Shown: positions 45,885 to 56,863 of the stretch, one piece after another | Layout of the letters: every line of letters begins with the position of its first letter | Numbering within the stretch: position 1 is the first letter of the stretch | DNA from: Duganella sp. BJB476 | GTDB taxonomy: Bacteria; Pseudomonadota; Gammaproteobacteria; Burkholderiales; Burkholderiaceae_D | Direction of reading: 5' to 3' | Assembly: GCF_003416895.1 (NCBI RefSeq) | Contig: NZ_QVIO01000001.1 | Span: 310,001 to 374,000, forward strand | DNA length: 64,000 bases | Notes under the pieces: model-generated | What the model was told of the DNA's origin: nothing | The model's input: only the letters and a program-made list of their open reading frames with translations | Databases searched by the model: none | Translations under genes and position numbers: made by a program

Positions 45885-46373
45885 ATGCCTTCATTGACAA
45901 CGCAAGCCACCAGCGCAGACACCACCGCCGCGCCGGGCCAATATCTGGTGTTCCGGCTGGGTGGACTGGACTACGCGCTGGACTTCAGCAAGGTGCAGGA
46001 GCTGCGGCCCTTGAAGGCGCTGGAGCGGTTTTCATCGGAGGGGGAGATCGTGGCCGGGGTGGCGGTGTCGCGCGGCGTGATCATGCCGATCGTCGACATG
46101 CGCATCGCCTTCGGGCCGCGGCCGCCGGAGCACGATCCGCTGACGGATGTGATCATCCTCAAGCTGTCGAGCTGCGTGATGGGGATGGTGGTGGATGGGG
46201 TGACGGATATCGTCCAGCTGACGCTGGGGCAGATCCAGCCGATTCCCGGCGCCAGTGCGGTGGAGTACCTGGTCGGTATCGGCGAAGCGGACGGGCGCCG
46301 GCTGATCGTGGTCGACATCGATAAGCTGATGTCGATCCAAAAAGTTCAGATGGGCGCCCGCCAGGCGGCATAG
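45885..46373 (+). CDS. cheW: CheW-like chemotaxis coupling protein
   Basis: A 162-residue protein with a single CheW domain: GQYLVFRLGGLDYALDFSKVQEL at the start of the domain, RGVIMPIVDMRIAFG in the middle and LIVVDIDKLMS at the end. The domain bridges chemoreceptors and CheA. No receptor or CheA gene is next to it, so it is an isolated copy that may serve a distant array. GAAAGGATC precedes the ATG. It is convergent with the ABC-F gene, with 4 nt between the stops. Confidence 0.92.
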   Translation: MPSLTTQATSADTTAAPGQYLVFRLGGLDYALDFSKVQELRPLKALERFSSEGEIVAGVAVSRGVIMPIVDMRIAFGPRPPEHDPLTDVIILKLSSCVMGMVVDGVTDIVQLTLGQIQPIPGASAVEYLVGIGEADGRRLIVVDIDKLMSIQKVQMGARQAA

Positions 46374-46377
46374 TGGC

Positions 46378-48378
46378 TTAGGCCAGCGCTTCCAGCTGTT
46401 CCTGCAGTTCCAGCCATTCAGCTTCGAGCTGGCCGAGGTCCTTGGTGAAGAAGGTCTGATCGGCCAGCAGCTGTTTAAGCTTGGCCTTGTTGGCGGCGTC
46501 GTAGATCGACGACTCGCCCAGGGCTGCATCCACATCGGCTTTCTGCGCGCTGCGCTTGGCGATCTGGTCGTCCAGGCGCTTGATCTTCTGCTCCAGCGGC
46601 TTGCGCAGCGCGGCCAGGCGCTGGCGGTCTTCGGCCTGCTGGCGCTTCTGGTCCTTGCTGACCGCGGCCGGCGCGGCGGCTGTCGGCGGCGCGACCGGCG
46701 AGGTCACCGGGAAGTCGGTCTTGTTGGCCTTGCCCGCAGCCGGCAGCACATCGGTGCCTTTACCCAGCTTGGTCTTGAACAGCCAATCCTTGTAGTCGTC
46801 CAGATCGCCGTCGAACGGCTGCAGCTTGCCGTCGGCGACGATGATGAATTCGTCGGTGGTGGCGCGCAGCAGGTGGCGATCGTGGGAGACGACCACCAGC
46901 GTGCCTTCGAACTGCGCCAGCGCTTCGGTCAGCGCCTCGCGGGTTTCCAGATCCAGGTGATTGGTCGGTTCATCGAGCAGCAGCAGGTTGGGGCGCTGCC
47001 AGACGATCAGGGCCAATGCCAGGCGGGCCTTCTCGCCGCCGGAGAACGGCGCGATCGAGCTGGTGACCATGGTGCCCGGGAAGTTGAAGCCGCCCAGGAA
47101 GTTGCGCAGCTCCTGTTCGCGCACGGTCGGCGCGATCTTGGCCAGGTGCCACAGCGGCGATTCGTCGTGGCGCAGCATCTCCACCTGGTGCTGGGCGAAG
47201 TAGCCGATGTTGAGGCCCTTGCCCATGGTGGCGTCGCCGGTCAGCGGCGACAGTTCGCCGGCGATGGTCTTGATCAGCGTCGATTTACCGGCGCCGTTCA
47301 CACCCAGCAGGCCGATACGCTGGCCGATCTGCAGCGAGAACTTGATCTTGTTGACGATGGTCTTGTGGGTGATCTCGCCGGTTTCCTCGTTCTCGATCTT
47401 GTAGCCGGCGTCGACGTCTTCCATCACCAGCAGCGGATTCGGGGCGCTGAGCGGCTCGCGGAATTCGAACGAGAATTCGGCGGCAGCGCGCAGCGGCGCC
47501 AGTTCTTCCATCTTGGCCAGCGCCTTCATGCGGCTCTGCGCCTGGCGGGCCTTGGAGGCCTGCGCCTTGAAGCGGTTGACGAACGATTCCAGGTGGGCGC
47601 GCTTGCGTTGCTGCTTTTCCAGCGCGCCGGCGGCCAGGATCATCTGCGCCGCGCGCTGACGTTCGAAGGACGAGTAGTTGCCCGAGTAGCGTTTCAGCTT
47701 GCGCTCGTCGATGTGCACCACCACGTTCACCACTTCGTCGAGGAAGTCGCGATCGTGGGAGATGATCAGCAGGGTGCCGGCGTAGCGTTTGAGCCAGTCT
47801 TCCAGCCAGATGATCGCGTCCAGATCCAGGTGATTGGTCGGTTCATCGAGCAGCAGCAGGTCGGAAGGGCACATCAGCGCTTGCGCCAGATTCAGGCGCA
47901 TACGCCAGCCGCCGGAGAAGCTGGCCACCGGTTGCTGCATCTGGTCGATCGAGAAGCCAAGGCCCAGCAGCAGCTGTTCGCCGCGCGACTGCACGGTGTA
48001 GGCGTCGGCGTCGGCCAGCGCGCTGTAGATCTCGCCGATGGCGATGCCGTTGTCGGACGATTCAGGCTCCGCTTCCAGGCGCGCCAGTTCGGCTTCCAGC
48101 TTGCGCAGGGTGACGTCGCCGTCGATGGCGTAGTCGAGCGCCGCGCGGTCCAGCGGCGGGGTTTCCTGCGCTACGTAAGCGACGCGCCATTTGGCAGGGA
48201 AATCGATCTCGCCCTGGTCCGGGTGCAGCTCGCCGCGCATCATCGCGAACAGGCTGGATTTTCCGGCGCCATTGGCGCCGATCAGGCCAATCTTGTCGCC
48301 AGGGTTGAGGGTGACATCGACCTGTTCCAGCAGCGGCTTAATACCGCGCATCAGGCTTACTTGAATAAAGCGAATCAT
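46378..48378 (-). CDS. ABC-F family ATPase, YheS-like
   Basis: A 666-residue cytoplasmic twin ATPase, no membrane segment. Each half has Walker A (GANGAGKSS and GVNGAGKST), signature (FSGGWRMRLNLA and FSGGEKARLALA) and Walker B with LLLLDEPTNHLDL. A linker of about 80 residues (LESFVNRFKAQASKARQ) joins the halves, and a Lys-rich coiled C-terminal extension follows. ABC-F proteins of the YheS type act on ribosomes. The gene is the last of the dapE-prmB series, 15 nt after prmB. A 43-nt stretch over the two Walker B sites is identical. Confidence 0.92.
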   Translation of the reverse strand: MIRFIQVSLMRGIKPLLEQVDVTLNPGDKIGLIGANGAGKSSLFAMMRGELHPDQGEIDFPAKWRVAYVAQETPPLDRAALDYAIDGDVTLRKLEAELARLEAEPESSDNGIAIGEIYSALADADAYTVQSRGEQLLLGLGFSIDQMQQPVASFSGGWRMRLNLAQALMCPSDLLLLDEPTNHLDLDAIIWLEDWLKRYAGTLLIISHDRDFLDEVVNVVVHIDERKLKRYSGNYSSFERQRAAQMILAAGALEKQQRKRAHLESFVNRFKAQASKARQAQSRMKALAKMEELAPLRAAAEFSFEFREPLSAPNPLLVMEDVDAGYKIENEETGEITHKTIVNKIKFSLQIGQRIGLLGVNGAGKSTLIKTIAGELSPLTGDATMGKGLNIGYFAQHQVEMLRHDESPLWHLAKIAPTVREQELRNFLGGFNFPGTMVTSSIAPFSGGEKARLALALIVWQRPNLLLLDEPTNHLDLETREALTEALAQFEGTLVVVSHDRHLLRATTDEFIIVADGKLQPFDGDLDDYKDWLFKTKLGKGTDVLPAAGKANKTDFPVTSPVAPPTAAAPAAVSKDQKRQQAEDRQRLAALRKPLEQKIKRLDDQIAKRSAQKADVDAALGESSIYDAANKAKLKQLLADQTFFTKDLGQLEAEWLELQEQLEALA

Positions 48379-48393
48379 TGGTTCTTGTTCTTC

Positions 48394-49281
48394 TTAAAGT
48401 TTAAGCTGGTCTGCGGTCAGCAGGAATACCATGTCGTCGCCGTTGCTGGTGGTGAGCCAGGTCAGGCCCAGTTCACCGAAGGCCGCTTCGGCGAACTCGC
48501 GCTCGTTGCCGATTTCGACGATCAGGATGCCGTCGTCGGTCAGGCGCTCGGCGGCGCCGGCGACGATCTTGCGCACCAGGTCCATGCCGTCCTTGCCGCC
48601 GTCCAGCGCCAGTTCAGGCTCGGCGCGGTACTCCATCGGCAGCTTGCTCATCGACGACGAGTTGACGTACGGCGGGTTGGTGATGATCAGGTCATACTTC
48701 TTGTCCGGCACATTGGCGTACAGGTCGGACTGGATCAGCGTCAGGCGGTCTTCCAGTTTGTAGGTGGCGACGTTTTTCTTCGCCACTTCCAGCGCGTCGG
48801 CCGAGATGTCGACCGCGTCCACGTGCGCATCCGGGAAGGCGTCGGCCAGCATGATCGCCAGGCAGCCGGAGCCCGTGCACAGTTCCAGCACGTTGGCCAC
48901 GTTTTCAGGCTCGTTGACCCACGGCGAGAAGTACTGCGGGATCAGTTCCGCGATGAAGGAGCGCGGCACGATGGTGCGCTCGTCCACGTAGAAGCTGTAG
49001 GTGCCCAACCACGCTTCGTTGGTGATGTAGGCGGCCGGCACGCGCTCATTGGTGCGGCGGTCAATGACGGCCATGACGGACGCGATTTCCTCCGGCAGCA
49101 GCTTGGCGTCCAGGAACGGGTCCAGATGGTCCAGCGGCAGCTTGAGCGTGTGCAGGATCAGGTAGGCCGCTTCGTCGAAGGCTTCGACGCTGCCGTGGCC
49201 GAAGAACAGCTTGGCGGTGTTGAAGCGGGTGACGGCGTAGCGCAACAGGTCGCGCGGCGTGGTGAAAGGAGTCGTGTTCAT
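48394..49281 (-). CDS. prmB: Ribosomal protein L3 glutamine methyltransferase PrmB
   Basis: A 295-residue SAM-dependent enzyme that methylates a glutamine of ribosomal protein L3. An N-terminal helical domain (LLRYAVTRFNTAKLFFGHG) is followed by the methyltransferase domain with NVLELCTGSGCLAI and the glutamine-binding LIITNPPYV. ATG 49281 is the start; the longer ORF extends into the dapE gap. It is co-directional with dapE and the ABC-F gene. All motifs and the length fit. Confidence 0.93.
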   Translation of the reverse strand: MNTTPFTTPRDLLRYAVTRFNTAKLFFGHGSVEAFDEAAYLILHTLKLPLDHLDPFLDAKLLPEEIASVMAVIDRRTNERVPAAYITNEAWLGTYSFYVDERTIVPRSFIAELIPQYFSPWVNEPENVANVLELCTGSGCLAIMLADAFPDAHVDAVDISADALEVAKKNVATYKLEDRLTLIQSDLYANVPDKKYDLIITNPPYVNSSSMSKLPMEYRAEPELALDGGKDGMDLVRKIVAGAAERLTDDGILIVEIGNEREFAEAAFGELGLTWLTTSNGDDMVFLLTADQLKL

Positions 49282-49340
49282 GGCTATCTCGGTAAAACAG
49301 TAATCGGTTTGCGCACGCCGCGCCGTCTGTCTGCTGGCTA

Positions 49341-50830
<1,490 letters not shown>

Positions 50831-51047
50831 GGGCTTAGGTGCGGAGACTAGTGTTTTGAGCGGAGGGCGACAGAATACCATGGCTGGCCCGCAGGGTGGC
50901 AACGCCGCCACGACGCCCCAGCTTTCGCCCCACATCCTCCTGCTTTGCGCTTACAATCCCATTGAAGATCATTCTTTGTGGAAATACCAATATTGGGGTC
51001 CTGCGGCGCCGCCGTGCCCCTTGTCGCCCACGCTGCCGACTGCACCC

Positions 51048-52346
51048 ATGACCGAGTCTGAAGCCTCTTTATCTCCTCCCGCCGATTCGCTGGTACGGCG
51101 CCTGACCCGCATGAATTTGCTGCTGCTCAGCGTGACCATGCTGCTGACCTTTGCACTGCTGGCGACGGCCACCTGGTACGTCGCGCGTGGCCGCCAGGTG
51201 CACGCGGCGCAGCTGAGCGCACGGCTGCTGGCCAACAGCGTCTCGCCGATGATGGTGTTCGACGACCGTCCCGCCGCGCAGGCCGAACTCGAAGCGTTTT
51301 CCCGCCGCAGCGACCTGCTGCTGGTACAAGTGCAAACGCCGGCCGGCGCGGTGTTCGCGCAGTGGCAGGCCGGCGCCGCTGCGCCGACGCCCCGCATTGC
51401 GCCGCCGCTGGCCATGGAGCAACTGGGCGATGCGGCGTCGGTAACGATGCAGGAACTGGAAGTATGGGCGCCGATCCGCCTGAAGAACGAAGTGGTCGGC
51501 GTGCTGGTGCTGCGCGAAAGCCTGGCCGGCCTGCGGATGGCGGTGCTGACGCTCAGCGCGGCGTCGGCGGCGTTGATCGCGGTGGCGATCCTGGTTGCCT
51601 GGCGCGGGCTGCTGCTGGTGCAGCGCCGCGCGTTGGCGCCGCTGGTGGAGCTATCCCGGCTGGCCGAACATATCGCCAAGGAGCGCGATTACGGCAAGCG
51701 CGCAACGGTCTACCGGCGCGACGAAGTGGGCCGGCTGACCGAGCATTTCAACGACATGCTGAAACGGATCGAGGTATGGCAGGCGGACCTGAATCTCCAG
51801 CTGGAGCAGGAACAAGAGGCCGGCCAGCAGTTCCAGCAGCTGGCCCACAGGGACAGCCTGACCGGCCTGCCCAACCGCCTGTTCTTCCAGGGCGAATTGC
51901 AGCGCTACCTGGCGTTGAGTGTGGAACACGGCGAGTTGATGGCGCTGATGTTCATCGACCTGGATAACTTCAAGACCGTCAACGATCGGCATGGTCACGA
52001 CGCCGGCGATGAAGTGCTGTGCGAAGTGTCGCGCCGCATGGCCAACGTGGTGCGTTCGCGCGATGTGCTGTGCCGCCTGGGCGGCGACGAATTCGCGTTG
52101 ATCCTGCCGACGCTGCCGGACCAGGCGGCGGCCGAGCAGCTGGCGCAGCGCCTGATCGACGCGGTGCGCGTGACGATGACGATACGCGGCCAGGTCATGC
52201 CGGTCGGCGCCACCGTGGGCCTGGCGTTTGCGCCGCTGGACGCCAGCGAGGCCACCGCCTTGCTCAACGCCTCGGACGAAGCCATGTATGAAGCCAAGCG
52301 GGCCGGCAAGAACACCTTCAGGAGAGTGCGGCATGCGGGTACGTAA
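51048..52346 (+). CDS. Diguanylate cyclase, YfiN/TpbB-like (CHASE8-HAMP-GGDEF)
   Basis: A 432-residue membrane protein that makes cyclic di-GMP. TM1 is at about 22-45, then a periplasmic domain resembling CHASE8 (LLANSVSPMMVFDDRPAAQAEL), TM2 at about 160-190, a HAMP region and a GGDEF domain with intact LGGDEFALI (G345-F349). The inhibitory RxxD site is RSRD at 336-339, so product inhibition is possible. This layout equals YfiN, the partner of YfiR. The start is ATG 51048, since the signal-anchor follows; no strong ribosome site is seen. It overlaps the receptor gene by 14 nt. Confidence 0.9.
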   Translation: MTESEASLSPPADSLVRRLTRMNLLLLSVTMLLTFALLATATWYVARGRQVHAAQLSARLLANSVSPMMVFDDRPAAQAELEAFSRRSDLLLVQVQTPAGAVFAQWQAGAAAPTPRIAPPLAMEQLGDAASVTMQELEVWAPIRLKNEVVGVLVLRESLAGLRMAVLTLSAASAALIAVAILVAWRGLLLVQRRALAPLVELSRLAEHIAKERDYGKRATVYRRDEVGRLTEHFNDMLKRIEVWQADLNLQLEQEQEAGQQFQQLAHRDSLTGLPNRLFFQGELQRYLALSVEHGELMALMFIDLDNFKTVNDRHGHDAGDEVLCEVSRRMANVVRSRDVLCRLGGDEFALILPTLPDQAAAEQLAQRLIDAVRVTMTIRGQVMPVGATVGLAFAPLDASEATALLNASDEAMYEAKRAGKNTFRRVRHAGT

Positions 52347-54300
52347 GGCGAGCATGCTGCTGGCTGCCGCTTGTTGGGCTCCGGTGGTGATGGCGCAGCA
52401 GCAGGCGCCGGCCAGCCTGGAAGAGCTGCTGCGGCAAACCCCGACCGACGTCACGCGCGAGGTCGAGGAATCCACCTCGTCGCGCTTTGCGCAGAGCGCA
52501 TCGCAGGCGCCGTCCGTCACTTACGTGGTCACGGACGCCGACATCGCCCGCCACGGCATGCGCAATATGGCGGACATCCTGCGCAGCATGCCCGGCCTGT
52601 ACGTGACCGGCGATGGCAACTTTACCTATGTCGGCGCGCGCGGACTGGGACGGCCGGGCGACTTCAATGCGCGCCTGCTGTTCCTGATCGACGGCATGCG
52701 CATCAACGAGAACATCTACGACGCCGGCCTGCTCGGCTCCGAGTTCTTTGTCGACGTCGACCTGATCGACCGGGTTGAATACGCGCCGGGGCCGGGCTCC
52801 GCGCTGTATGGCAACAACGCCTTCTTCGGTGTAGTCAACATCATCACCAAGGGCGCTGACAAGCTGCATGGCCTGCAAGTGCGGGCCAATGTGGATTCCG
52901 ACCGCAAGCGCGAGGTGCGCGCCAGCGTCGGCCACCGTTCGGAGCAGGGCTGGGAAGCGTGGCTGGCGCTGAGCGCCTTCAAGCAGGACGACATCTCCGC
53001 ACCGTTCGAGCTGCTGCCGGAGGACGATGCGCATTACAAGGAGCGCAACTGGGAGCGCGGTCAGCGCTTGCTGGGCATGGCCCGCTACGGCGGCTGGACG
53101 CTGCGCGCGGGCCTCAGCCATCGTGAACACGGGGTGCCCAGCTTTGTCGACCTGGGACCGGAGCTGCCGCTCCGCGTACTCCAGGACCGCAACATCTTCA
53201 ACAACAGTTTTGTCTCGGCTGAATACCAGCGCGACCTGGGCAACGACTGGAGCCTGTATGGCGCGTTGTCGTCCAAGCGCAGTGACTATCTGAGCACGTT
53301 CCCGTTTGTGCGACAGGATTTGTCGACGCTCGAATTCGACAACCGCTCGCTGGGCCGCTGGTACAACCTGGATCTGCGCGTCAGCACCCAGCGCTGGCGC
53401 GATCACGAATTAATGGCGGGCTTCGAGTATCAGAACGACCGCACGCAGTCGATCGTCGCCGGCCCGGTCGGCGGCGAGCCCGATGCCGCCTTCTACAGCG
53501 AGAACCGGCGGCGCGGCCTGTTCGTACAGGACTCATGGCGGCTGAACGATACCCATCGCGTGACGCTGGGCCTGCGCCGCGACAGCACCAGGGTGGGCGG
53601 CATCAACACCAATCCGCGCTTCGCATGGATCTGGAGCGGCGTGCCCGATGCCTCGCTCAAGCTGATGTACGGCAGCGCCTACCGAGAGGCCAACCTGTTC
53701 GAATTCCAGGTCAACACTCCGCTGCAAGCGCCGCTGCCGTCGCCCGAGCGGATACGCACGGTGGAGCTGGCGTGGGACCACGCGTTGAATCACAATTTCC
53801 AGTATCGGGCATCGGTGTATGCCTCGCGGCTGCGTGACCTGATCAGCATCAACCGGGAAACCGAGGTGTTCGAGAACAGCGGCACCATACGCAATGTCGG
53901 CGCGGAGCTGGGGCTGGAGCGGCGCTGGACCGGCGGCCAGCAGCTGCAGGCGGCCGTGTCGCTGCAAAAGACCACCGACGCGGCGGGGCGGCGACTGGAC
54001 AATTCTCCGCGTGCGATGGTCAAGCTGCTGTACAGTCAACCGCTGCAAGGCGAGCAGCTGCGGCTGTCGTGGCAGATGCTGAGCGAAAGCCGCCGCGCCA
54101 TCGGGCCGCTGGAACTGCCGGGCTATGCGCTGCTTAACAGCACACTGCTGTGGCGCGCGGGTGCTGGCACCGATCTCGCGCTCTCGCTGTACAACATCGG
54201 CAATGTCCGTTACTACGACTCGCCGTCCGGCGTGGGCGTGCCGCTGAAGCAGGAAGGGCGCGTGCTGCGCTTTTCGCTGACCAGGCAGTTCGGCTCATGA
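52333..54300 (+). CDS. TonB-dependent receptor linked to YfiR/YfiN signalling
   Basis: A 655-residue outer-membrane receptor. A signal peptide (KASMLLAAACWAPVVMA) is followed by a plug with SVTYVVTDADIARHGMRNMADILRSMPG and a barrel ending LRFSLTRQFGS. The plug has YVGARGLGRPGDFNAR, LFLIDGMRINEN and PGSALYGNNAFFGVVNIITK. It is not a typical siderophore receptor: no clear iron-related neighbours, and it sits between a diguanylate cyclase (14-nt overlap) and YfiR (ATGA overlap). It may sense or bring in a ligand that releases the cyclase; this is an inference from linkage. AGGAGAG precedes ATG 52333. Confidence 0.88.
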   Translation: MRVRKASMLLAAACWAPVVMAQQQAPASLEELLRQTPTDVTREVEESTSSRFAQSASQAPSVTYVVTDADIARHGMRNMADILRSMPGLYVTGDGNFTYVGARGLGRPGDFNARLLFLIDGMRINENIYDAGLLGSEFFVDVDLIDRVEYAPGPGSALYGNNAFFGVVNIITKGADKLHGLQVRANVDSDRKREVRASVGHRSEQGWEAWLALSAFKQDDISAPFELLPEDDAHYKERNWERGQRLLGMARYGGWTLRAGLSHREHGVPSFVDLGPELPLRVLQDRNIFNNSFVSAEYQRDLGNDWSLYGALSSKRSDYLSTFPFVRQDLSTLEFDNRSLGRWYNLDLRVSTQRWRDHELMAGFEYQNDRTQSIVAGPVGGEPDAAFYSENRRRGLFVQDSWRLNDTHRVTLGLRRDSTRVGGINTNPRFAWIWSGVPDASLKLMYGSAYREANLFEFQVNTPLQAPLPSPERIRTVELAWDHALNHNFQYRASVYASRLRDLISINRETEVFENSGTIRNVGAELGLERRWTGGQQLQAAVSLQKTTDAAGRRLDNSPRAMVKLLYSQPLQGEQLRLSWQMLSESRRAIGPLELPGYALLNSTLLWRAGAGTDLALSLYNIGNVRYYDSPSGVGVPLKQEGRVLRFSLTRQFGS

Positions 54301-54812
54301 GGCGCTGGCGCCAGGCCTGGATGCTGCTGCCGATGCTGGCCGCGCTGGCGGCGCCCGCGCGCGCGGGACAGGATCAGCTGCAACTGAAGGCCGCGTTCAT
54401 CTACCGCTTCGCCCAGCTGACCCAATGGCCGCCACCGCCGCAGCGCGAGTTCACCTACTGCGTGGCGGGCGACGCGCCCTTGCAGGACGCGCTGCGCACG
54501 CTGATGCAGGCCACGCCGAGCGGCGTGACCGTGCATACCTTGCAGCTGAACGAGCCGCAGCGCGTGCCGCAATGCCAGTTGCTGGTGCTGGGCGCGGGCG
54601 TGCGCGGCGATCTGCGGCGCTGGCAGGAGGTGCTGGCGGATGATCCGGTACTGGTGGTGGGCGACAGCGCGGAGTCGTTCCGCAGCGGCGCCATCATCGG
54701 GCTGGTGATCGAACCGAACGGCCTGGCCTTCCGCATCAATCAAACGGAAGCCAGGCGGCGCGGCCTCGCGCTCAGCTACCAGATGCTGAAGCTGGCGCGC
54801 GAGGTGAAGTAG
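54297..54812 (+). CDS. YfiR family periplasmic regulator (DUF4154)
   Basis: A 171-residue exported protein. The signal ends near AAPARAGQD; the family core follows: LKAAFIYRFAQLTQWP, YCVAGDAPLQDAL, CQLLVLGAG, VLVVGDSAESFRSGAIIGL and LAFRINQTEARRRGLALSYQMLKLA. Two cysteines, in YCVAG and in PQCQLL, match the structural disulfide pair known in YfiR. YfiR normally represses YfiN until its redox state or a partner changes. It is the last gene of the cyclase-receptor-YfiR operon, with ATGA overlap. Confidence 0.92.
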   Translation: MRRWRQAWMLLPMLAALAAPARAGQDQLQLKAAFIYRFAQLTQWPPPPQREFTYCVAGDAPLQDALRTLMQATPSGVTVHTLQLNEPQRVPQCQLLVLGAGVRGDLRRWQEVLADDPVLVVGDSAESFRSGAIIGLVIEPNGLAFRINQTEARRRGLALSYQMLKLAREVK

Positions 54813-54818
54813 GGCGCT

Positions 54819-55961
54819 TCAGGTGTTGAGCGTGAACTCGGTGAACGATGCCTCGTCCGGCGACGACTTGGCTTCCGGCTCGGCCTGGGCGTTCTTGCTG
54901 TCCGGGCCATTATTCAATAGCCACAGCAGGTTGGTGGCGGAATCGGCGTTGGCCAGCGCCTCGTCCTGGCTGATCAAGCCGTCCTGCACCAGCTTGAGCA
55001 AGGCCAGTTCGAACGACTGCGAACCGGGAGACATGCTCTTTTCCATCGCTTCCTTGATCTGGCCGATTTCGCCTTTTTCGATCAGGTCCGATATGTAGCG
55101 GGTGTTGACCATCACTTCCACCGCCGCCGTGCGCGTGCCGCCGTTGATCGAGCGGACCAGCCGCTGCGAGACGATGGCCTTCACCGTCGACGACAGGTCC
55201 TGCAGCAGCGCGGCGCGGTTCTCGATCGGGTAGAAACTGATAATACGGTTTAGCGCGTTATAGCTGTTGTTGGCGTGCAGGGTCGCCAGCACCAGGTGGC
55301 CCGACTGCGCGTAGGCCAGGGCGGCGGCCATGGTTTCCTTGTCGCGGATCTCGCCGATCAGGATGCAGTCCGGCGCCTGGCGCATGGAGTTGCGCAGCGC
55401 GGTGTAGAAATCCTTGGCGTCGCTGCCGATCTCGCGCTGGTTGACGATGGACTTCTTGTTCTTGAACAGATACTCGATCGGGTCTTCCAGCGTCAGGATA
55501 TGGCCGGAGCGCAGTTCGTTGCGGTGGTCCAGCATCGAGGCGATGGTGGTGGACTTGCCGGAGCCGGTCGAGCCGACCAGCAGCAGCAGGCCGCGCTTTT
55601 CCATGATCAGGTCCGCCAGCACCGGCGGCAGCTGAAGATCGGCCAGCAGCGGGATGGTGGCCGGCACGAAGCGGAATACTGCGGAGATGGTGCCGCGCTG
55701 CTTGAACGCGGAGAGGCGGAAGCGGCCCATGTTCGGCACCGATACGCCCATGTTCAGTTCATTGGTCGCGGCCAGTTCTTCCATCTGCGCCGGCGTGGCG
55801 ATTTCCGCCAGCAGCGAATGGATGTTGTCCGGTTCGAGCTTTTGCTGATTGATGGGGATCAGGTTGCCGTTGATCTTGATGTGTACCGGCGAGTTCACTG
55901 CAAAGAACATGTCCGACGCGTTCTTTTCCTTCATCAGCTGGAACAGGCGTTCCATGGCCAT
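54819..55961 (-). CDS. pilU: Type IV pilus retraction-associated ATPase PilU
   Basis: A 380-residue hexameric ATPase. The N-terminal PAS-like domain (MERLFQLMKEKNASDMFF) is followed by Walker A VGSTGSGKST, the Asp box ILTLEDPIEYLF, Walker B CILIGEIRD and HLVLATLHANNS. A long acidic, Ala/Glu/Ser-rich C-terminal extension is the PilU rather than PilT hallmark. No other pilus gene is adjacent. AGGAG is 7 nt before ATG 55961. It runs leftwards, convergent with YfiR (6 nt), and downstream of the dapD terminator. Confidence 0.93.
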   Translation of the reverse strand: MAMERLFQLMKEKNASDMFFAVNSPVHIKINGNLIPINQQKLEPDNIHSLLAEIATPAQMEELAATNELNMGVSVPNMGRFRLSAFKQRGTISAVFRFVPATIPLLADLQLPPVLADLIMEKRGLLLLVGSTGSGKSTTIASMLDHRNELRSGHILTLEDPIEYLFKNKKSIVNQREIGSDAKDFYTALRNSMRQAPDCILIGEIRDKETMAAALAYAQSGHLVLATLHANNSYNALNRIISFYPIENRAALLQDLSSTVKAIVSQRLVRSINGGTRTAAVEVMVNTRYISDLIEKGEIGQIKEAMEKSMSPGSQSFELALLKLVQDGLISQDEALANADSATNLLWLLNNGPDSKNAQAEPEAKSSPDEASFTEFTLNT

Positions 55962-55978
55962 GGCACTCTCCTCAGTAT

Positions 55979-56010
55979 CAAAAAAAACGGGGACTGCAAT
56001 CAGTCCCCGG
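55979..56010 (-). terminator. Rho-independent terminator of dapC-dapD
   Basis: A perfect 9-bp stem, CGGGGACTG with CAGTCCCCG, and a 4-nt loop lie 15 nt after the dapD stop. On the minus strand the stem is followed by a run of eight T residues, so it ends dapD transcription and separates it from pilU. Confidence 0.9.
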
Positions 56011-56024
56011 TTCTTGTTGCCTGC

Positions 56025-56852
56025 TTAGATACCGCGCAGCAGTTCGTTGATGCCGGTCTTGGCGCGGGTTTTTGCATCCACGCGCTTGACGATGACCGCG
56101 CAGTACAGCGAGTATTTGCCGTCTTCCGAAGGCAGGTTGCCCGAGACGACCACCGAACCCGCAGGCACGCGGCCGTAGGTCACTTCGCCGGTGGCGCGGT
56201 CGTAGATCTTGGTCGACTGGCCGATGTACACGCCCATCGAGATCACCGAGTTCTCTTCGACGATCACGCCTTCGACGATTTCCGAACGGGCGCCGATGAA
56301 GCAGTTGTCTTCGATGATGGTCGGATTGGCTTGCATAGGTTCCAGCACGCCGCCGATGCCGACGCCGCCGGACAGGTGGACGTTCTTGCCGATCTGCGCG
56401 CACGAACCGACGGTGGCCCAGGTGTCGACCATCGCGCCTTCATCGACGTAGGCGCCGATGTTGACGTAGGAAGGCATCAGCACCACGTTCTTGGCGATGA
56501 AGGAACCGCGGCGCGCCACGGCTGGCGGCACAACGCGGAAGCCGCCCTTGATGAAGTCTTCGGCGGTGTAGTTGGCGAACTTGGTCGGAACCTTGTCGTA
56601 GAACTGCATGGTGCCGTCGGACGGCATCTGCACGTTGTTCTCCAGGCGGAAGGACAGCAGCACGGCTTTCTTGACCCACTGGTTCACAACCCAGTCGCCG
56701 GTGGTTTTTTCGGCCACGCGGATGGTGCCGGCGTCCAGCCCTGCGATCACGTGCGAAACCGCGTCGCGCAGTTCGGCGGTGCCGTTGCCCGGGTTGATGT
56801 TGGCGCGGTCTTCCCAGGCCTGGTCGATGATGTTCTGAAGTTGTTGGCTCAT
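56025..56852 (-). CDS. dapD: Tetrahydrodipicolinate N-succinyltransferase DapD
   Basis: A 275-residue trimeric left-handed beta-helix enzyme that succinylates tetrahydrodipicolinate, the first acylated step of lysine synthesis. The hexapeptide coils are seen in [47 protein letters not shown] and [14 protein letters not shown]. Length and order are normal. It starts 11 nt after dapC on the same strand and ends at a strong terminator. Confidence 0.96.
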   Translation of the reverse strand: MSQQLQNIIDQAWEDRANINPGNGTAELRDAVSHVIAGLDAGTIRVAEKTTGDWVVNQWVKKAVLLSFRLENNVQMPSDGTMQFYDKVPTKFANYTAEDFIKGGFRVVPPAVARRGSFIAKNVVLMPSYVNIGAYVDEGAMVDTWATVGSCAQIGKNVHLSGGVGIGGVLEPMQANPTIIEDNCFIGARSEIVEGVIVEENSVISMGVYIGQSTKIYDRATGEVTYGRVPAGSVVVSGNLPSEDGKYSLYCAVIVKRVDAKTRAKTGINELLRGI

Positions 56853-56863
56853 GATTTACTCAA

